From contig DGLA01000024.1 of assembly GCA_002387205.1 (NCBI GenBank), positions 108,602 to 172,601 of the forward strand: a DNA stretch of 64,000 bases, in the 5' to 3' direction. Within the stretch, counting starts at the first letter, position 1. Each line of letters begins with the position of its first letter. Source of the stretch: Stutzerimonas stutzeri (GTDB lineage: Bacteria; Pseudomonadota; Gammaproteobacteria; Pseudomonadales; Pseudomonadaceae). Shown here in pieces: positions 51,210 through 59,388 of this stretch. The notes under the pieces were generated by a model. The model saw only the letters and a program-made list of their open reading frames with translations, was not told the DNA's origin and searched no databases. A program made the translations under genes and the position numbers.

Positions 51210-52126
51210 GCGTGGTGGTAGGCCGGCTCGACCAGAAACTCGAGAAGGGCTTTCTGCACATGCAGACGGTTCTCAGCCTGATCCCAGGCGACCGCTCGCG
51301 GATCGTCCAGCAGGTCCTGGCTGATTTCCTCGCCGCGATGCGCGGGCAGGCAGTGCATGAACAGGACGTCCGGTGCGGCCACGTCGAGCAGGGAGCGGTC
51401 GACCTGATAAGGACGGAAGGTGGCGATGCGGGCGGCTACTTCATCTTCCTGGCCCATCGATGCCCAGACGTCAGTGCTGATCAGGTGGGCGCCGGCCGCC
51501 GCTTCGCGAGGGTCGCGGACTACCGTTACGCGTTCGCCCGCTTGCGCCAGCAGTTCCGCCTTCGGTTCGTAGCCCTCCGGGCACGCAATGCGCAGCTGGA
51601 AATCGAACTGGACGGCAGCTTCCATATAGGAGTTGCACATGTTGTTGCCGTCGCCAATCCAGGCTACGGTCTTGCCGGCGATGCTGCCGCGGTGCTCATG
51701 GAAGGTCTGCATGTCCGCCATCAGCTGACACGGGTGAAGATCGTCGGACAGGCCGTTGATTACCGGTACGCAAGAGTTAGCCGCGAACTCGGTCAGCGTG
51801 GCGTGGGCAAAGGTTCGGATCATGATCGCATCGAGCATGCTCGACATGACGATCGCCGAATCGCTGATCGGTTCGCCGCGACCCAGTTGCGTGTCGCGGG
51901 GAGAGAGAAATATCGCCTGCCCGCCTAGTTGAATCATTCCGGCCTCGAATGACAGCCGCGTGCGTGTGGAGGCCTTCTCGAAAATCATCCCGAGTACACG
52001 GTTTTTCAGAGGCTCGAACAGAATGCCGCGCTCGCGCAGATCCTTCAGCTCGATGCCGCGACGGACCAGGCCAACGAGCTCCTGGGGCGTGCAATCCATC
52101 AGTGAGAGAAAATGCCTTGCGCTCAT
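51206..52126 (-). CDS. argF: anabolic ornithine carbamoyltransferase
   Basis: Makes citrulline from ornithine and carbamoyl phosphate in arginine synthesis. From ATG 52126 (MSARHFLSLMDCTPQELVGLVRRGIELK) it has 306 residues with the carbamoyl phosphate motif STRTRLSFEAGM near 49-60, HPCQ near 130-133 and the ornithine-side motif MHCLPAHRGEE near 263-273. The tail EFLVEPAYHHA is typical of the short Pseudomonas ArgF. The frame is open to 52147, but MSARHF matches relatives and AAGG is upstream. Coupled by a 4-nt overlap to the ABC ATPase gene; divergent from grxD. Confidence 0.96.
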   Translation of the reverse strand: MSARHFLSLMDCTPQELVGLVRRGIELKDLRERGILFEPLKNRVLGMIFEKASTRTRLSFEAGMIQLGGQAIFLSPRDTQLGRGEPISDSAIVMSSMLDAIMIRTFAHATLTEFAANSCVPVINGLSDDLHPCQLMADMQTFHEHRGSIAGKTVAWIGDGNNMCNSYMEAAVQFDFQLRIACPEGYEPKAELLAQAGERVTVVRDPREAAAGAHLISTDVWASMGQEDEVAARIATFRPYQVDRSLLDVAAPDVLFMHCLPAHRGEEISQDLLDDPRAVAWDQAENRLHVQKALLEFLVEPAYHHA

Positions 52127-52317
52127 ATCAACTACCTTAATTGCCACAGTCTGGGCCGGGGGTGCAGTAAAAAGACGGGCCTACGACTGGAGGTCGCATG
52201 GGAAGCGACGAAACGGGAAAGGCGCGATCTTATCCAGAAAGCGTTCGCAGGCGCAAATCGGCCTCTGCAACCCCCAACTCGACGCAACATGATGTCGATT
52301 GCCGCCGAGCGGACAAC

Positions 52318-52344
52318 AAAAGCCGAGCCCTTGACTCGGCTTTT
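52318..52344. terminator. terminator-like hairpin in the argF/grxD divergent region
   Basis: AAAAGCCGAG (52318-52327) pairs perfectly with CTCGGCTTTT (52335-52344) around a 7-nt loop. It sits upstream of the likely grxD -10 (TACAAT, 52360-52365), so it should not be in the grxD mRNA. What it terminates is unclear. Confidence 0.6.
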
Positions 52345-52395
52345 AGGGCGCTGTTCCTGTACAATGCGCCGCAACCGAGACTAGCCGAGGTGCCC

Positions 52396-52722
52396 ATGGA
52401 TATCATCGAAACCATCAAAGAGCAGATCGAAAAGAACCCGGTGCTGCTTTATATGAAAGGCTCGCCCAACGCGCCGCAGTGTGGATTCTCTGCCCGTGCG
52501 ACCCAGGCCATCATGGGCTGTGGCGAGAAGTTCGCCTACGTCGACATTCTGCAGAACCCGGAAATTCGCGCCAACCTGCCGAAGTATGCCAACTGGCCGA
52601 CCTTCCCCCAGCTGTGGGTCGACGGTGAGCTTGTCGGTGGTAGCGACATCATTCTGGAAATGTTCGAGAAAGGCGAACTGCAGCCGCTGATCAAGGATGC
52701 GGTGCAAAAAGCCGGCGCTTGA
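52396..52722 (+). CDS. grxD: monothiol glutaredoxin Grx4
   Basis: CGFS-type glutaredoxin that holds and passes on [2Fe-2S] clusters with glutathione. The 108-residue protein MDIIETIKEQIEKNPVLLYMKGSP has the CGFS active site at 29-32, and TFPQLWVDGELVGGSDI carries the glutathione-binding TVP-like and GG elements. GAGG is 5 nt before ATG 52396; the upstream open frame is intergenic. A terminator follows at once. Neighbouring bfr and bfd fit an iron/Fe-S theme. Confidence 0.97.
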   Translation: MDIIETIKEQIEKNPVLLYMKGSPNAPQCGFSARATQAIMGCGEKFAYVDILQNPEIRANLPKYANWPTFPQLWVDGELVGGSDIILEMFEKGELQPLIKDAVQKAGA

Positions 52723-52738
52723 ATGTGCATAGGTTATG

Positions 52739-52763
52739 AACCCGCTGAATGGCGGGTTTTTTT
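52739..52763 (+). terminator. grxD terminator
   Basis: CCCGC (52741-52745) pairs with GCGGG (52752-52756), extended by AA/TT, then seven T residues to 52763. Confidence 0.9.
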
Positions 52764-52822
52764 ATGCAGCGCTCTCGATCCCTGCCACAGCGGTGGTGCT
52801 TATAACTGACGCCGAATAAAAA

Positions 52823-52848
52823 AAAACGGGAGCCGAGGCTCCCGTTTT
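52823..52848 (-). terminator. bfr terminator
   Basis: AAAACGGGAGCC (52823-52834) and GGCTCCCGTTTT (52837-52848) form a 12-bp perfect stem-loop. On the minus strand it ends in a long T-run (complement of the A-run 52818-52826), 15 nt after the bfr stop. Confidence 0.9.
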
Positions 52849-52863
52849 GTTTGGTCGACCTGA

Positions 52864-53334
52864 TCACTCGTCCATCTGGGACTGCAGATAGTTTTCCATG
52901 CCGACCTTGTCGATCAGGCTCAGCTGGGTTTCAAGCCAGTCGATGTGCTCTTCCTCGGATTCGAGAATGTCTTCGAGCATTTCGCGGGTGCCGTAATCGC
53001 CAATGCTCTCGCAATAGGCAATGGCAACCTTGAGGTCCTGCAGGCCGCTTTGCTCCAGCTTGAGGTCGCAATCAAGCATCTCGCGGGTATTCTCGCCGAT
53101 CAGCAGTTTGCCGAGATCCTGGAGATTGGGCAGTCCTTCCAGAAACAGGATGCGCTTGATCAGCTTGTCGGCATGCTTCATCTCGTCAATGGATTCCTTG
53201 TACTCGTGCTTGCCGAGCTTGCCGAGGCCCCAATCCTCATACATGCGCGCATGCAGGAAATACTGGTTGATCGCGACCAGCTCGTTACCGAGGATCTTGT
53301 TGAGATGTTGAATGACTAACCTGTCGCCTTTCAT
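52864..53334 (-). CDS. bfr: bacterioferritin (heme-binding, BfrB type)
   Basis: 24-mer iron-storage protein. The 156-residue protein MKGDRLVIQHLNKILGNELVAINQYFLH shows ferroxidase ligands Glu18, Glu51, His54 and the later Glu and His in ESEEEHIDWLE near 124-134. It also has Met52, the residue that binds heme between subunits, so this is a true bacterioferritin. The bfd gene, whose product reduces the heme and releases iron, is just upstream on the same strand but separated by a terminator. Confidence 0.96.
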   Translation of the reverse strand: MKGDRLVIQHLNKILGNELVAINQYFLHARMYEDWGLGKLGKHEYKESIDEMKHADKLIKRILFLEGLPNLQDLGKLLIGENTREMLDCDLKLEQSGLQDLKVAIAYCESIGDYGTREMLEDILESEEEHIDWLETQLSLIDKVGMENYLQSQMDE

Positions 53335-53375
53335 GTCTGTGCCCTGCTTTGAAAGCGTGTTCGTTTAATAGGCGC

Positions 53376-53404
53376 AGTCTGGGCAGGAATACGGATGCTG
53401 TCAA
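53376..53404 (-). promoter_or_regulatory. candidate bfr promoter
   Basis: On the minus strand a consensus -35 TTGACA (complement of 53399-53404) is followed after 17 nt by the weak -10 CAGACT (complement of 53376-53381). The position, about 40 nt before the bfr start, is reasonable. Confidence 0.45.
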
Positions 53405-53491
53405 ACCTAAGTCATTGAATGTTAAAGGGTAAACCGGAATAAGAATAAGTCTGTTCCGCGACTCGATAGCAAGGTGTTGATTTGCAGGCAT

Positions 53492-53514
53492 AAAAAAACC
53501 GGGCAGGCGCCCGG
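53492..53514 (-). terminator. bfd terminator
   Basis: CCGGGC (53499-53504) pairs with GCCCGG (53509-53514) around a 4-nt loop. On the minus strand seven T residues (complement of 53492-53498) follow. It lies between bfd and bfr. Confidence 0.9.
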
Positions 53515-53534
53515 CTTGGGAAATCTGGTTTTAG

Positions 53535-53753
53535 TCAGGCGGGTGCGAAACCTGCTGGGTAGGCCAGAGATGCGCTGGCGCCCTGAATGTCACTCAAGGT
53601 TTGGCGAACGACCTGCTTGGCCACGCACGCACATTTACCGCACTGGGTAGCCACGCCTGTAGCTTCACGCACTTCACGATAGCTGCAGCAGCCTTCGTAG
53701 ATGGCTTCACGAATCTGGCCGTCGGTAACGCCCTGGCAAAGACACACGTACAT
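53535..53753 (-). CDS. bfd: bacterioferritin-associated ferredoxin Bfd
   Basis: [2Fe-2S] protein that docks on bacterioferritin and drives iron release under iron starvation. The 72-residue protein MYVCLCQGVTDGQIREAIYEGC has the Bfd ligand set Cys4, Cys6, Cys38 and Cys41 (MYVCLC and TQCGKCAC). A Fur-box-like sequence lies about 40 nt upstream, in keeping with iron-starvation induction. Confidence 0.96.
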   Translation of the reverse strand: MYVCLCQGVTDGQIREAIYEGCCSYREVREATGVATQCGKCACVAKQVVRQTLSDIQGASASLAYPAGFAPA

Positions 53754-53793
53754 ATGAACTACCCGTTGGGTCTGTGATGGTTGTGATGCTAAA

Positions 53794-53812
53794 TATAATG
53801 AGAATGATTGTC
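53794..53812 (-). promoter_or_regulatory. Fur-box-like site in front of bfd
   Basis: The 19 bp at 53794-53812 (TATAATGAGAATGATTGTC) agree with the classical Fur consensus GATAATGATAATCATTATC at 15 of 19 positions by eye. The place, 41 nt before the bfd ATG, is suitable for repression by iron-loaded Fur. Confidence 0.75.
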
Positions 53813-53960
53813 AAAGCTCGCTCGTCGGGAAATGCCTGTACCAGTCTCAGGTTGGGCGCACCCGACCCCATGATTGTTATCCCGGCCCTTCGGGGCTGAG
53901 AGCGAATAGATGGGCGCGTGATGCGGTAAACTGCCTGTCCTTACTTCGCCCGGAGCCATC

Positions 53961-54503
53961 ATGGCCCTGCAAGCCACACCCTATAAGGTTGAAATCAACC
54001 TCACCGATCTTGACCGCAATGTTTATCAGGACCTGCGTTTTACCGTTGCCCGGCATCCCTCCGAGACCGAGGAGCGGTTGGTGGCGCGGCTCATTGCCTA
54101 TGCTCTCTGGTACAGCGAGCAGCTGGCCTTTGGACGAGGGCTCTCGGATGTCGACGAACCGGCCCTGTGGGAGAAGAGCCTCGATGATCGCGTACTGCAC
54201 TGGATCGAGGTAGGGCAGCCCGATGCTGAACGCATCACCTGGTGTTCGAGGCGTGCCGAACGCTTCAGCCTGGTTGCCTACGGCAACCTTCGGGTATGGC
54301 AGACCAAGGTGTTGGATGCCGTGCGCAGCCTGAAGAAGATCAACGTGGTGGCGGTCGGGCAGGAGGCGCTGGAAACCGTCGCCAAGGATCTGCCTCGGTC
54401 CGTCAGCTGGAGCGTGATGATCAGCGATGGCGCGCTCTTTATTACCGACGAGCGTGGACAGCATGAAGTGCCCTTGGAATGGCTGATCGGCGAGCGCGGC
54501 TAA
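53961..54503 (+). CDS. yaeQ: YaeQ-family protein
   Basis: A 180-residue conserved protein of the PD-(D/E)XK-like YaeQ fold, with no established biochemical activity; a link to transcription elongation was once proposed for E. coli. It begins MALQATPYKVEINLTDLDRNVYQDLRFTVARHPSETEERLVARLIAYALWY. The motif region IEVGQPDAERITWCSRRAERFSLVAYG (near 76-102) holds the conserved Glu, Asp and Lys/Arg residues. GGAG is 5 nt before the ATG. Divergent from bfd and convergent with pxpC. Confidence 0.92.
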   Translation: MALQATPYKVEINLTDLDRNVYQDLRFTVARHPSETEERLVARLIAYALWYSEQLAFGRGLSDVDEPALWEKSLDDRVLHWIEVGQPDAERITWCSRRAERFSLVAYGNLRVWQTKVLDAVRSLKKINVVAVGQEALETVAKDLPRSVSWSVMISDGALFITDERGQHEVPLEWLIGERG

Positions 54504-54550
54504 GCGTCGCCGTCAGGTCCAGGCCGAGAGATGGCTGAGCTCCGCAGCCA

Positions 54551-55465
54551 TCATGTCCATTGGTTGCGTAAAAGCCTCTGCTCGCGTTGTGCCGCTTCGA
54601 GGGCAACTGGCTTCAGCTCGACCTGCGTGCCCGGCATGCATTGCGCCAGCCGGGCGACGGCCAATGGCGTCAGTGCGCCCAGGCGCGGATAGCCGCCGAT
54701 GGTCTGCCGGTCGTTGAGCAGAACGATGGGCTGGCCATCCGGCGGAACCTGGATGCCGCCCAGTGGTACGCCTTCGGAAATCATCGATTGTCGCGAGCTG
54801 CGCAACACGGGTCCGAGCAGGCGCATACCCATGCGGTCTGCGCGCTGATCAACCGTCCAGGCGCAATTGAAGGCATCGAACAGGCTCTGGCCGCTGAAAT
54901 CACCGTTCTGCGCGCCAAGCACTACGTGCAGCTGGGCGGCGGCAAACAGAGGGGGCATTTGTTGAGCGGTCAGTTCGCGCGGCATGGTTGCTTGGCCTTG
55001 CCAGGTCAGCCGGTCGCCTTCGGCCAGCGGTTGGCCGTCACCATGCAGGCCTCCCAAGCTCTCCCGACGCACTGTGGCGCAGCTGCCCAGCAGTTGCGGA
55101 GCAGCAAATCCCCCGGGGGCTGCAAGGTACGCCCGCACGCCTTGCTGGGGTGCGCTGAAGCTCAGGCGCTGGCCCTTGCGTATGGCGAAACTGCGACCCG
55201 GCGCGATGGGCTGACCTTCGAGCGTCGCGCCGAGGTCGGCCCCGCACAGGCCGAGGCAGGTGTCCGCTTCGGCGAGCAGGCAAAAGTTGCCCAGGGTAAT
55301 CTCGATCGTCGCGGCCGTCAGCGGATTGTCCAGCAACCAGTTGGCCCATCCCTGTGATAGCCAGTCGGCGGCGCCACCCTGGGTAACGCCGAGGTGTCGC
55401 ACACCGAACCGGCCGCCATCCTGGAGGCTGGCCAGCGCGCCGCTGCGTTCGATGAGCAGGCTCAT
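54551..55465 (-). CDS. pxpC: 5-oxoprolinase subunit PxpC (KipA-like)
   Basis: Subunit of the ATP-dependent PxpABC 5-oxoprolinase, which opens 5-oxoproline (pyroglutamate) to glutamate. The 304-residue protein MSLLIERSGALASLQDGGRFGVRHLGVTQGGAADW shows the biotin-dependent-carboxyltransferase-like (KipA) pattern, including SEGVPLGGIQVPPDGQPIVLLNDRQTIGGYPRLG near 235-268. It overlaps pxpB by 4 nt and ends 47 nt from the convergent yaeQ. Last gene of pxpA-B-C. Confidence 0.93.
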   Translation of the reverse strand: MSLLIERSGALASLQDGGRFGVRHLGVTQGGAADWLSQGWANWLLDNPLTAATIEITLGNFCLLAEADTCLGLCGADLGATLEGQPIAPGRSFAIRKGQRLSFSAPQQGVRAYLAAPGGFAAPQLLGSCATVRRESLGGLHGDGQPLAEGDRLTWQGQATMPRELTAQQMPPLFAAAQLHVVLGAQNGDFSGQSLFDAFNCAWTVDQRADRMGMRLLGPVLRSSRQSMISEGVPLGGIQVPPDGQPIVLLNDRQTIGGYPRLGALTPLAVARLAQCMPGTQVELKPVALEAAQREQRLLRNQWT

Positions 55466-56166
55466 GGCGCCACCTCGAAGGGAGTGTCATCCCCGCCGAG
55501 GCGGACGAACTCGGCGCGATCGATGGGCTCGAAACGCACCCGGTCACCGGGTTGCCAGATGCTGTAGCCGTCCAGATTGCGGTCAAACAGGCGGGTCGGG
55601 CTGCGGCCGATGAGGTTCCAGCCGCCAGGAGATACGAGTGGGTAGATGGCGGTCTGGCGGTCGGCGATTCCCAGGCTGCCGGCCGGGACCTGTTTGCGCG
55701 GTGTCTGCAGGCGCGGGCTGGCGAGGCATTCGTCGACCAGCCCCATGAAAGCAAAACCTGGCGCGAAACCCAGCGCGAATACCTGGTAGGGACGCGCGCT
55801 GTGACGCTCGATTACCCCGGCAACCCCGAGGCCGCTGCGTTGGCCCAGAGCTTCGAGTTCCGGCCCGACGCTCTGGTCGTACCAGACCGGGATATCCAGC
55901 TCGCGTGCCTGGCCGCTTGCGTCCGGTTGCAGGTCATGCAGAGCGTCGCCGATACGCTGTCGCGCCTGATGATCATCCAGTTGCGCCAGATCGTAATGCA
56001 CCAGCAGCGTCGTATAGGACGGCACCAGATCGATCAGCGCCGCGCCGAAGCTCTCGCGCAGCCGCTGCGAGGCCGCGAGCAACCAAGGCATGTGGGCCTC
56101 GTCGATTTCGTCGAACAGGCGCAGCATCAGGCAGTCAATGCCGACTACTTCGATTCGCGGGGTCAT
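55462..56166 (-). CDS. pxpB: 5-oxoprolinase subunit PxpB (KipI-like)
   Basis: A 234-residue allophanate-hydrolase subunit 1/KipI-like protein that works with PxpC and PxpA in 5-oxoproline cleavage. It shows the family segments VPSYTTLLVHYD near 44-55, LDIPVWYDQSVGPELE, the region YQVFALGFAPGFAFMGLVDE near 131-150 and SPGGWNLIGRSPTRLFD near 186-202. It overlaps both neighbours by 4 nt (ATGA), so the three subunits are translationally coupled and probably made in equal amounts. Confidence 0.93.
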   Translation of the reverse strand: MTPRIEVVGIDCLMLRLFDEIDEAHMPWLLAASQRLRESFGAALIDLVPSYTTLLVHYDLAQLDDHQARQRIGDALHDLQPDASGQARELDIPVWYDQSVGPELEALGQRSGLGVAGVIERHSARPYQVFALGFAPGFAFMGLVDECLASPRLQTPRKQVPAGSLGIADRQTAIYPLVSPGGWNLIGRSPTRLFDRNLDGYSIWQPGDRVRFEPIDRAEFVRLGGDDTPFEVAP

Positions 56167-56912
56167 GCCTCGAGGTCCTTCAGGGCTTGCCGAATACGCT
56201 GGACCGCGGCGATGGAACCGGCGTTATCGCCGTGTACGCACAGGGTGTCGGCGCGCAGGACCAATTCGGAACCGTCGCTGGCCGTGAGCGACTCGCCTCG
56301 CGCCAGCTTCAAGGCCTGGGTCGCCACCGTTTTGGCATCATGATGAACGGCGCCCGGCAGGCCGCGGGAAACCAGCATGCCGGCAGCGTCATAGGCGCGG
56401 TCGGCGAACACCTCGAACCACAGCGTCAAGCCCAATTCATTAGCCATAGCCTGTACGGCACTGTTGTCCCGGGTGGACATCAACATCAAGGGGAGCGACG
56501 GAGAATAGAGCGTCGCCGCCTTCATCACCGCTCGCAGCAGCTCGGGCTTGCGCATCATGTCGTTGTACAACGCGCCATGCGGTTTGACGTAGCTCACCTG
56601 GGTGCCTTCGGCGCGGCAGATGCCATCCAGCGCACCGATCTGATAGAGCAGCATGTTCTCCACTTCGTCCGGGCTGCAGGCCATGGAGCGGCGCCCGAAG
56701 CCGACCAGGTCCGGGTAGGCCGGGTGCGCTCCGATCATCACATCGTGCTGGACTGCCAGCGCCACGGTGCGCCGCATGATCTGCGGGTCCGAAGCATGGA
56801 AGCCACAGGCCACATTGGCGCAATCGATGAAAGGCATGACTTCGGCGTCCAGGCCCATGGTCCAGGCGCCGAAGCTTTCGCCGATATCGCAATTGAGAAG
56901 TAGACCGTTCAT
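56163..56912 (-). CDS. pxpA: 5-oxoprolinase subunit PxpA (LamB/YcsF family)
   Basis: A 249-residue LamB/YcsF polysaccharide-deacetylase-like fold protein, the third component of PxpABC 5-oxoprolinase. It begins MNGLLLNCDIGESFGAWTMGLDAEVMPFIDCANVACGFHASDP, the diagnostic N-terminus with putative metal residues, followed by IGAHPAYPDLVGFGRRSM and VKPHGALYNDMM. AGAGGA precedes ATG 56912. It is the first gene of pxpA-B-C and faces a winged-helix regulator across an intergenic region containing a perfect palindrome. Confidence 0.95.
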   Translation of the reverse strand: MNGLLLNCDIGESFGAWTMGLDAEVMPFIDCANVACGFHASDPQIMRRTVALAVQHDVMIGAHPAYPDLVGFGRRSMACSPDEVENMLLYQIGALDGICRAEGTQVSYVKPHGALYNDMMRKPELLRAVMKAATLYSPSLPLMLMSTRDNSAVQAMANELGLTLWFEVFADRAYDAAGMLVSRGLPGAVHHDAKTVATQALKLARGESLTASDGSELVLRADTLCVHGDNAGSIAAVQRIRQALKDLEA

Positions 56913-56972
56913 ACCAATCCTCTCTGGCGGCTGGCCCGATCCGGGGTGCTGGTGAGTGAGGGGAAAATACGA

Positions 56973-56996
56973 TGATAAATTATCGATGATTTATCA
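56973..56996. promoter_or_regulatory. perfect inverted repeat, probable operator between pxpA and the regulator
   Basis: Half-sites TGATAAAT (56973-56980) and ATTTATCA (56989-56996) are exact complements around 8 bp that include ATCGAT. It lies 61 bp before pxpA and about 115 bp before the regulator start, in an AT-rich patch unlike the GC-rich flanks. It suits a homodimeric winged-helix regulator. The assignment to that regulator is inference. Confidence 0.7.
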
Positions 56997-57111
56997 ATAA
57001 GTTTTTGGTGTTAACGCTTGGGCCGGTCGTTTCCGGTGCGTTGCTGTATGCTTGCTGACCCGATTCATCCGGGCGGCATTGTGCTTCGCCCCTCAGGTCA
57101 TGGTCTGCAAG

Positions 57112-57639
57112 ATGGTTGATGCCAAATCCCCCCGTCCGTTGCGATCGTCCATCGTCGCCTCGGCTCATCTCGCCGAGCAGTCGCAGGAACTATCAGAGCT
57201 GGAGTACGGCATCATCATTGCCAGTGCCGCGCTGATGCGCTGGATGGAGCGCTGCATGAAGGCCTCCGGTGCGGTGGAGATGAATGCGCTGGACGTTATG
57301 GTGCTGCACAACCTCACCAGCCGAGGCCGTGCCAAGCGACAGGCGGACATCTGCCTTCTGCTCAATATCGAGGACACTCACACCGTGACCTACGCCCTGA
57401 AAAAGCTTGGCAAACTCGGCCTGGTCGAGGGCGAAAAGCAGGGCAAGGAGATGTTCTACCGGACCACGGAAAAGGGCCGTGAGCTATGCCAGGAGTACGC
57501 CGACATTCGCAAGGAATGCCTGATCGCCTCCTTCGAAAACCTCAATATCGACCCCGACGAGATCCACCGTCTCGCCGGGATGCTGCGCGCCATGTCCGGC
57601 CTCTACGACCAGGCCGCGCGCGCCGCTACATCGCTTTGA
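57112..57639 (+). CDS. MarR-like winged-helix transcriptional regulator (COG5631 type)
   Basis: A 175-residue protein MVDAKSPRPLRSSIVASAHLAEQSQELSELEYGIIIASAALMRWMERCM with a MarR-type winged helix at about residues 60-130: MNALDVMVLHNLTSRGRAKRQADICLLLNIEDTHTVTYALKKLGKLGLVEGEKQGKEMFYRTTEKG. The N-terminal helices before it probably serve dimerisation. Earlier in-frame starts exist at 57100 and 57052. Divergent from pxpABC across a palindromic site, so it probably controls 5-oxoproline use. recJ follows 33 nt downstream. Confidence 0.85.
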   Translation: MVDAKSPRPLRSSIVASAHLAEQSQELSELEYGIIIASAALMRWMERCMKASGAVEMNALDVMVLHNLTSRGRAKRQADICLLLNIEDTHTVTYALKKLGKLGLVEGEKQGKEMFYRTTEKGRELCQEYADIRKECLIASFENLNIDPDEIHRLAGMLRAMSGLYDQAARAATSL

Positions 57640-57672
57640 CTCACTTCACGCAGCACGCCGGATAACAGATAG

Positions 57673-59388
57673 ATGCGCATCGAACCCCGACCACTCCCAG
57701 AACAGCTCCCCGACCTGGGCGATCTGCCGCCGCTGCTGACGCGTCTCTACGCAGCCCGTGGCGTGCAGTCGATCAGCGAGCTGGACAAGGGCCTGGCGCG
57801 GTTGATCCCCTATGGCCAGCTCAAGGGCATCGATGCCGCCGTGGTATTGCTGGTCGAGGCGCTGGAGAGTCGGAAACGCATTCTATTCGTGGGAGATTTC
57901 GATGCCGACGGCGCCACCGCCAGTACCGTGGGCGTGCTGGGGCTGCGGCAACTGGGCGCCGCGCATGTGGATTATCTGGTGCCCAATCGCTTCGAATATG
58001 GCTACGGGCTGACGCCGGAAATCGTTGCCGTGGCGCTCGAGCGCCAGCCTGACCTGCTGGTGACCGTGGATAACGGCATTTCCAGCGTGGACGGCGTAGC
58101 AGCGGCCAAGGCAGCGGGGCTCAAGGTGTTGGTCACCGACCATCATCTGCCTGGCACTGAGTTGCCTGCGGCCGATGCCATCGTCAATCCCAACCAGCCG
58201 GAATGCGCATTTCCGAGCAAGTGCATCGCCGGCGTCGGCGTCATCTTTTATGTGCTGCTGGCGTTGCGTGCCGCGTTGCGCGAGCGTGGATGGTTCAGCC
58301 GCAACGGCTGGTCGGAGCCGAACCTCGCCGAGTTGCTGGACCTGGTCGCTCTTGGCAGCGTCGCCGACGTGGTGCCGCTGGATGCCAACAACCGCATTCT
58401 CGTTCATCAGGGCCTGGCGCGGATCCGTGCAGGGCGCGCGCGTCCTGGATTGCGCGCAATTCTGGAAGTTGCCGGCCGGGACCACAGCCGTATCACCTCG
58501 ACGGACCTTGGGTTCATCCTCGGTCCGCGACTGAATGCGGCGGGTCGTCTCGATGATATGGCGCTGGGCATCGAATGCCTGCTCTGTGAAGACGAGGCGC
58601 TGGCGCGGGACATGGCGGTGCAGCTGGATCAACTCAATCAAGACCGCAAGGGCATCGAACAGGGCATGCAGCGTGAGGCGCTGGCCCAGCTGAAGGACCT
58701 GCCGATCGAAGACATGCCGTTCGGCCTGTGCCTGTTCGAACCGGACTGGCACCAGGGAGTCATCGGCATTCTCGCTTCTCGGCTCAAGGAGCGTTATCAC
58801 CGCCCGACCATCGCCTTTGCCGATGCAGGGGAGGGCGTGCTCAAGGGATCGGCGCGATCGGTGCCTGGCTTTCATATCCGCGATGCGCTCGATGCCGTCG
58901 CTGCGCGCCATCCGGGGTTGATCAGCAAGTTTGGCGGCCATGCCATGGCGGCGGGTCTATCGTTGCCGGAAGCGAACTTCGGCGCCTTCGCGGCGGCGTT
59001 CGACGCTGAGGTGCGGCGTCAGCTGTGCGAAGACGACCTGACCGGGCGCCTGTTGACCGATGGCCAATTGAGCATCGAAGAATTCCATCTCGAACTGGCC
59101 AAGGCGCTGCGCAATGCCGGGCCTTGGGGGCAGCATTTTCCCGAGCCGGTGTTTCACGGCGTGTTCCAGCTGGTGCAGCAGCGACTGGTCGGCGAGAAGC
59201 ACCTGAAGATGGTGCTCAAGAGCGAATGTGGCTCGCTGACCCTCGATGGCATCGCCTTCAACATCGACCGTGAGCTCTGGCCCAATCCCACCGTGCGCTG
59301 GGCCGACCTGGCTTACAAGCTGGACGTAAATGAGTTCCGCGGTCGCGAAAGCGTGCAGCTGCTGGTGGCGCACATCGCAGCACGTTGA
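57673..59388 (+). CDS. recJ: single-stranded-DNA-specific exonuclease RecJ
   Basis: 5'-3' single-strand exonuclease of the RecF recombination and repair pathway. The 571-residue protein has the DHH-family motifs: VGDFDADGATAS at about 73-84, LVTVDNGISS, VTDHHLPG near 155-162 and ALGSVADVVPLD near 230, then DHHA1 with GHAMAAGLSLP near 415-426, and a C-terminal OB fold. All expected Asp and His residues are present. It starts at ATG 57673, 33 nt after the winged-helix regulator. Confidence 0.96.
   Translation: MRIEPRPLPEQLPDLGDLPPLLTRLYAARGVQSISELDKGLARLIPYGQLKGIDAAVVLLVEALESRKRILFVGDFDADGATASTVGVLGLRQLGAAHVDYLVPNRFEYGYGLTPEIVAVALERQPDLLVTVDNGISSVDGVAAAKAAGLKVLVTDHHLPGTELPAADAIVNPNQPECAFPSKCIAGVGVIFYVLLALRAALRERGWFSRNGWSEPNLAELLDLVALGSVADVVPLDANNRILVHQGLARIRAGRARPGLRAILEVAGRDHSRITSTDLGFILGPRLNAAGRLDDMALGIECLLCEDEALARDMAVQLDQLNQDRKGIEQGMQREALAQLKDLPIEDMPFGLCLFEPDWHQGVIGILASRLKERYHRPTIAFADAGEGVLKGSARSVPGFHIRDALDAVAARHPGLISKFGGHAMAAGLSLPEANFGAFAAAFDAEVRRQLCEDDLTGRLLTDGQLSIEEFHLELAKALRNAGPWGQHFPEPVFHGVFQLVQQRLVGEKHLKMVLKSECGSLTLDGIAFNIDRELWPNPTVRWADLAYKLDVNEFRGRESVQLLVAHIAAR

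Noticed and set aside
52198..52395. 66-codon N-terminal extension of GrxD
   Set aside because: It crosses a terminator-like hairpin and the likely grxD -10. CGFS glutaredoxins of this class are about 105-115 residues, which the ATG at 52396 gives exactly.
57883..58941. Minus-strand ORF of 352 codons opposite recJ
   Set aside because: Antisense to intact DHH motifs of RecJ; composition is that of a shadow frame.
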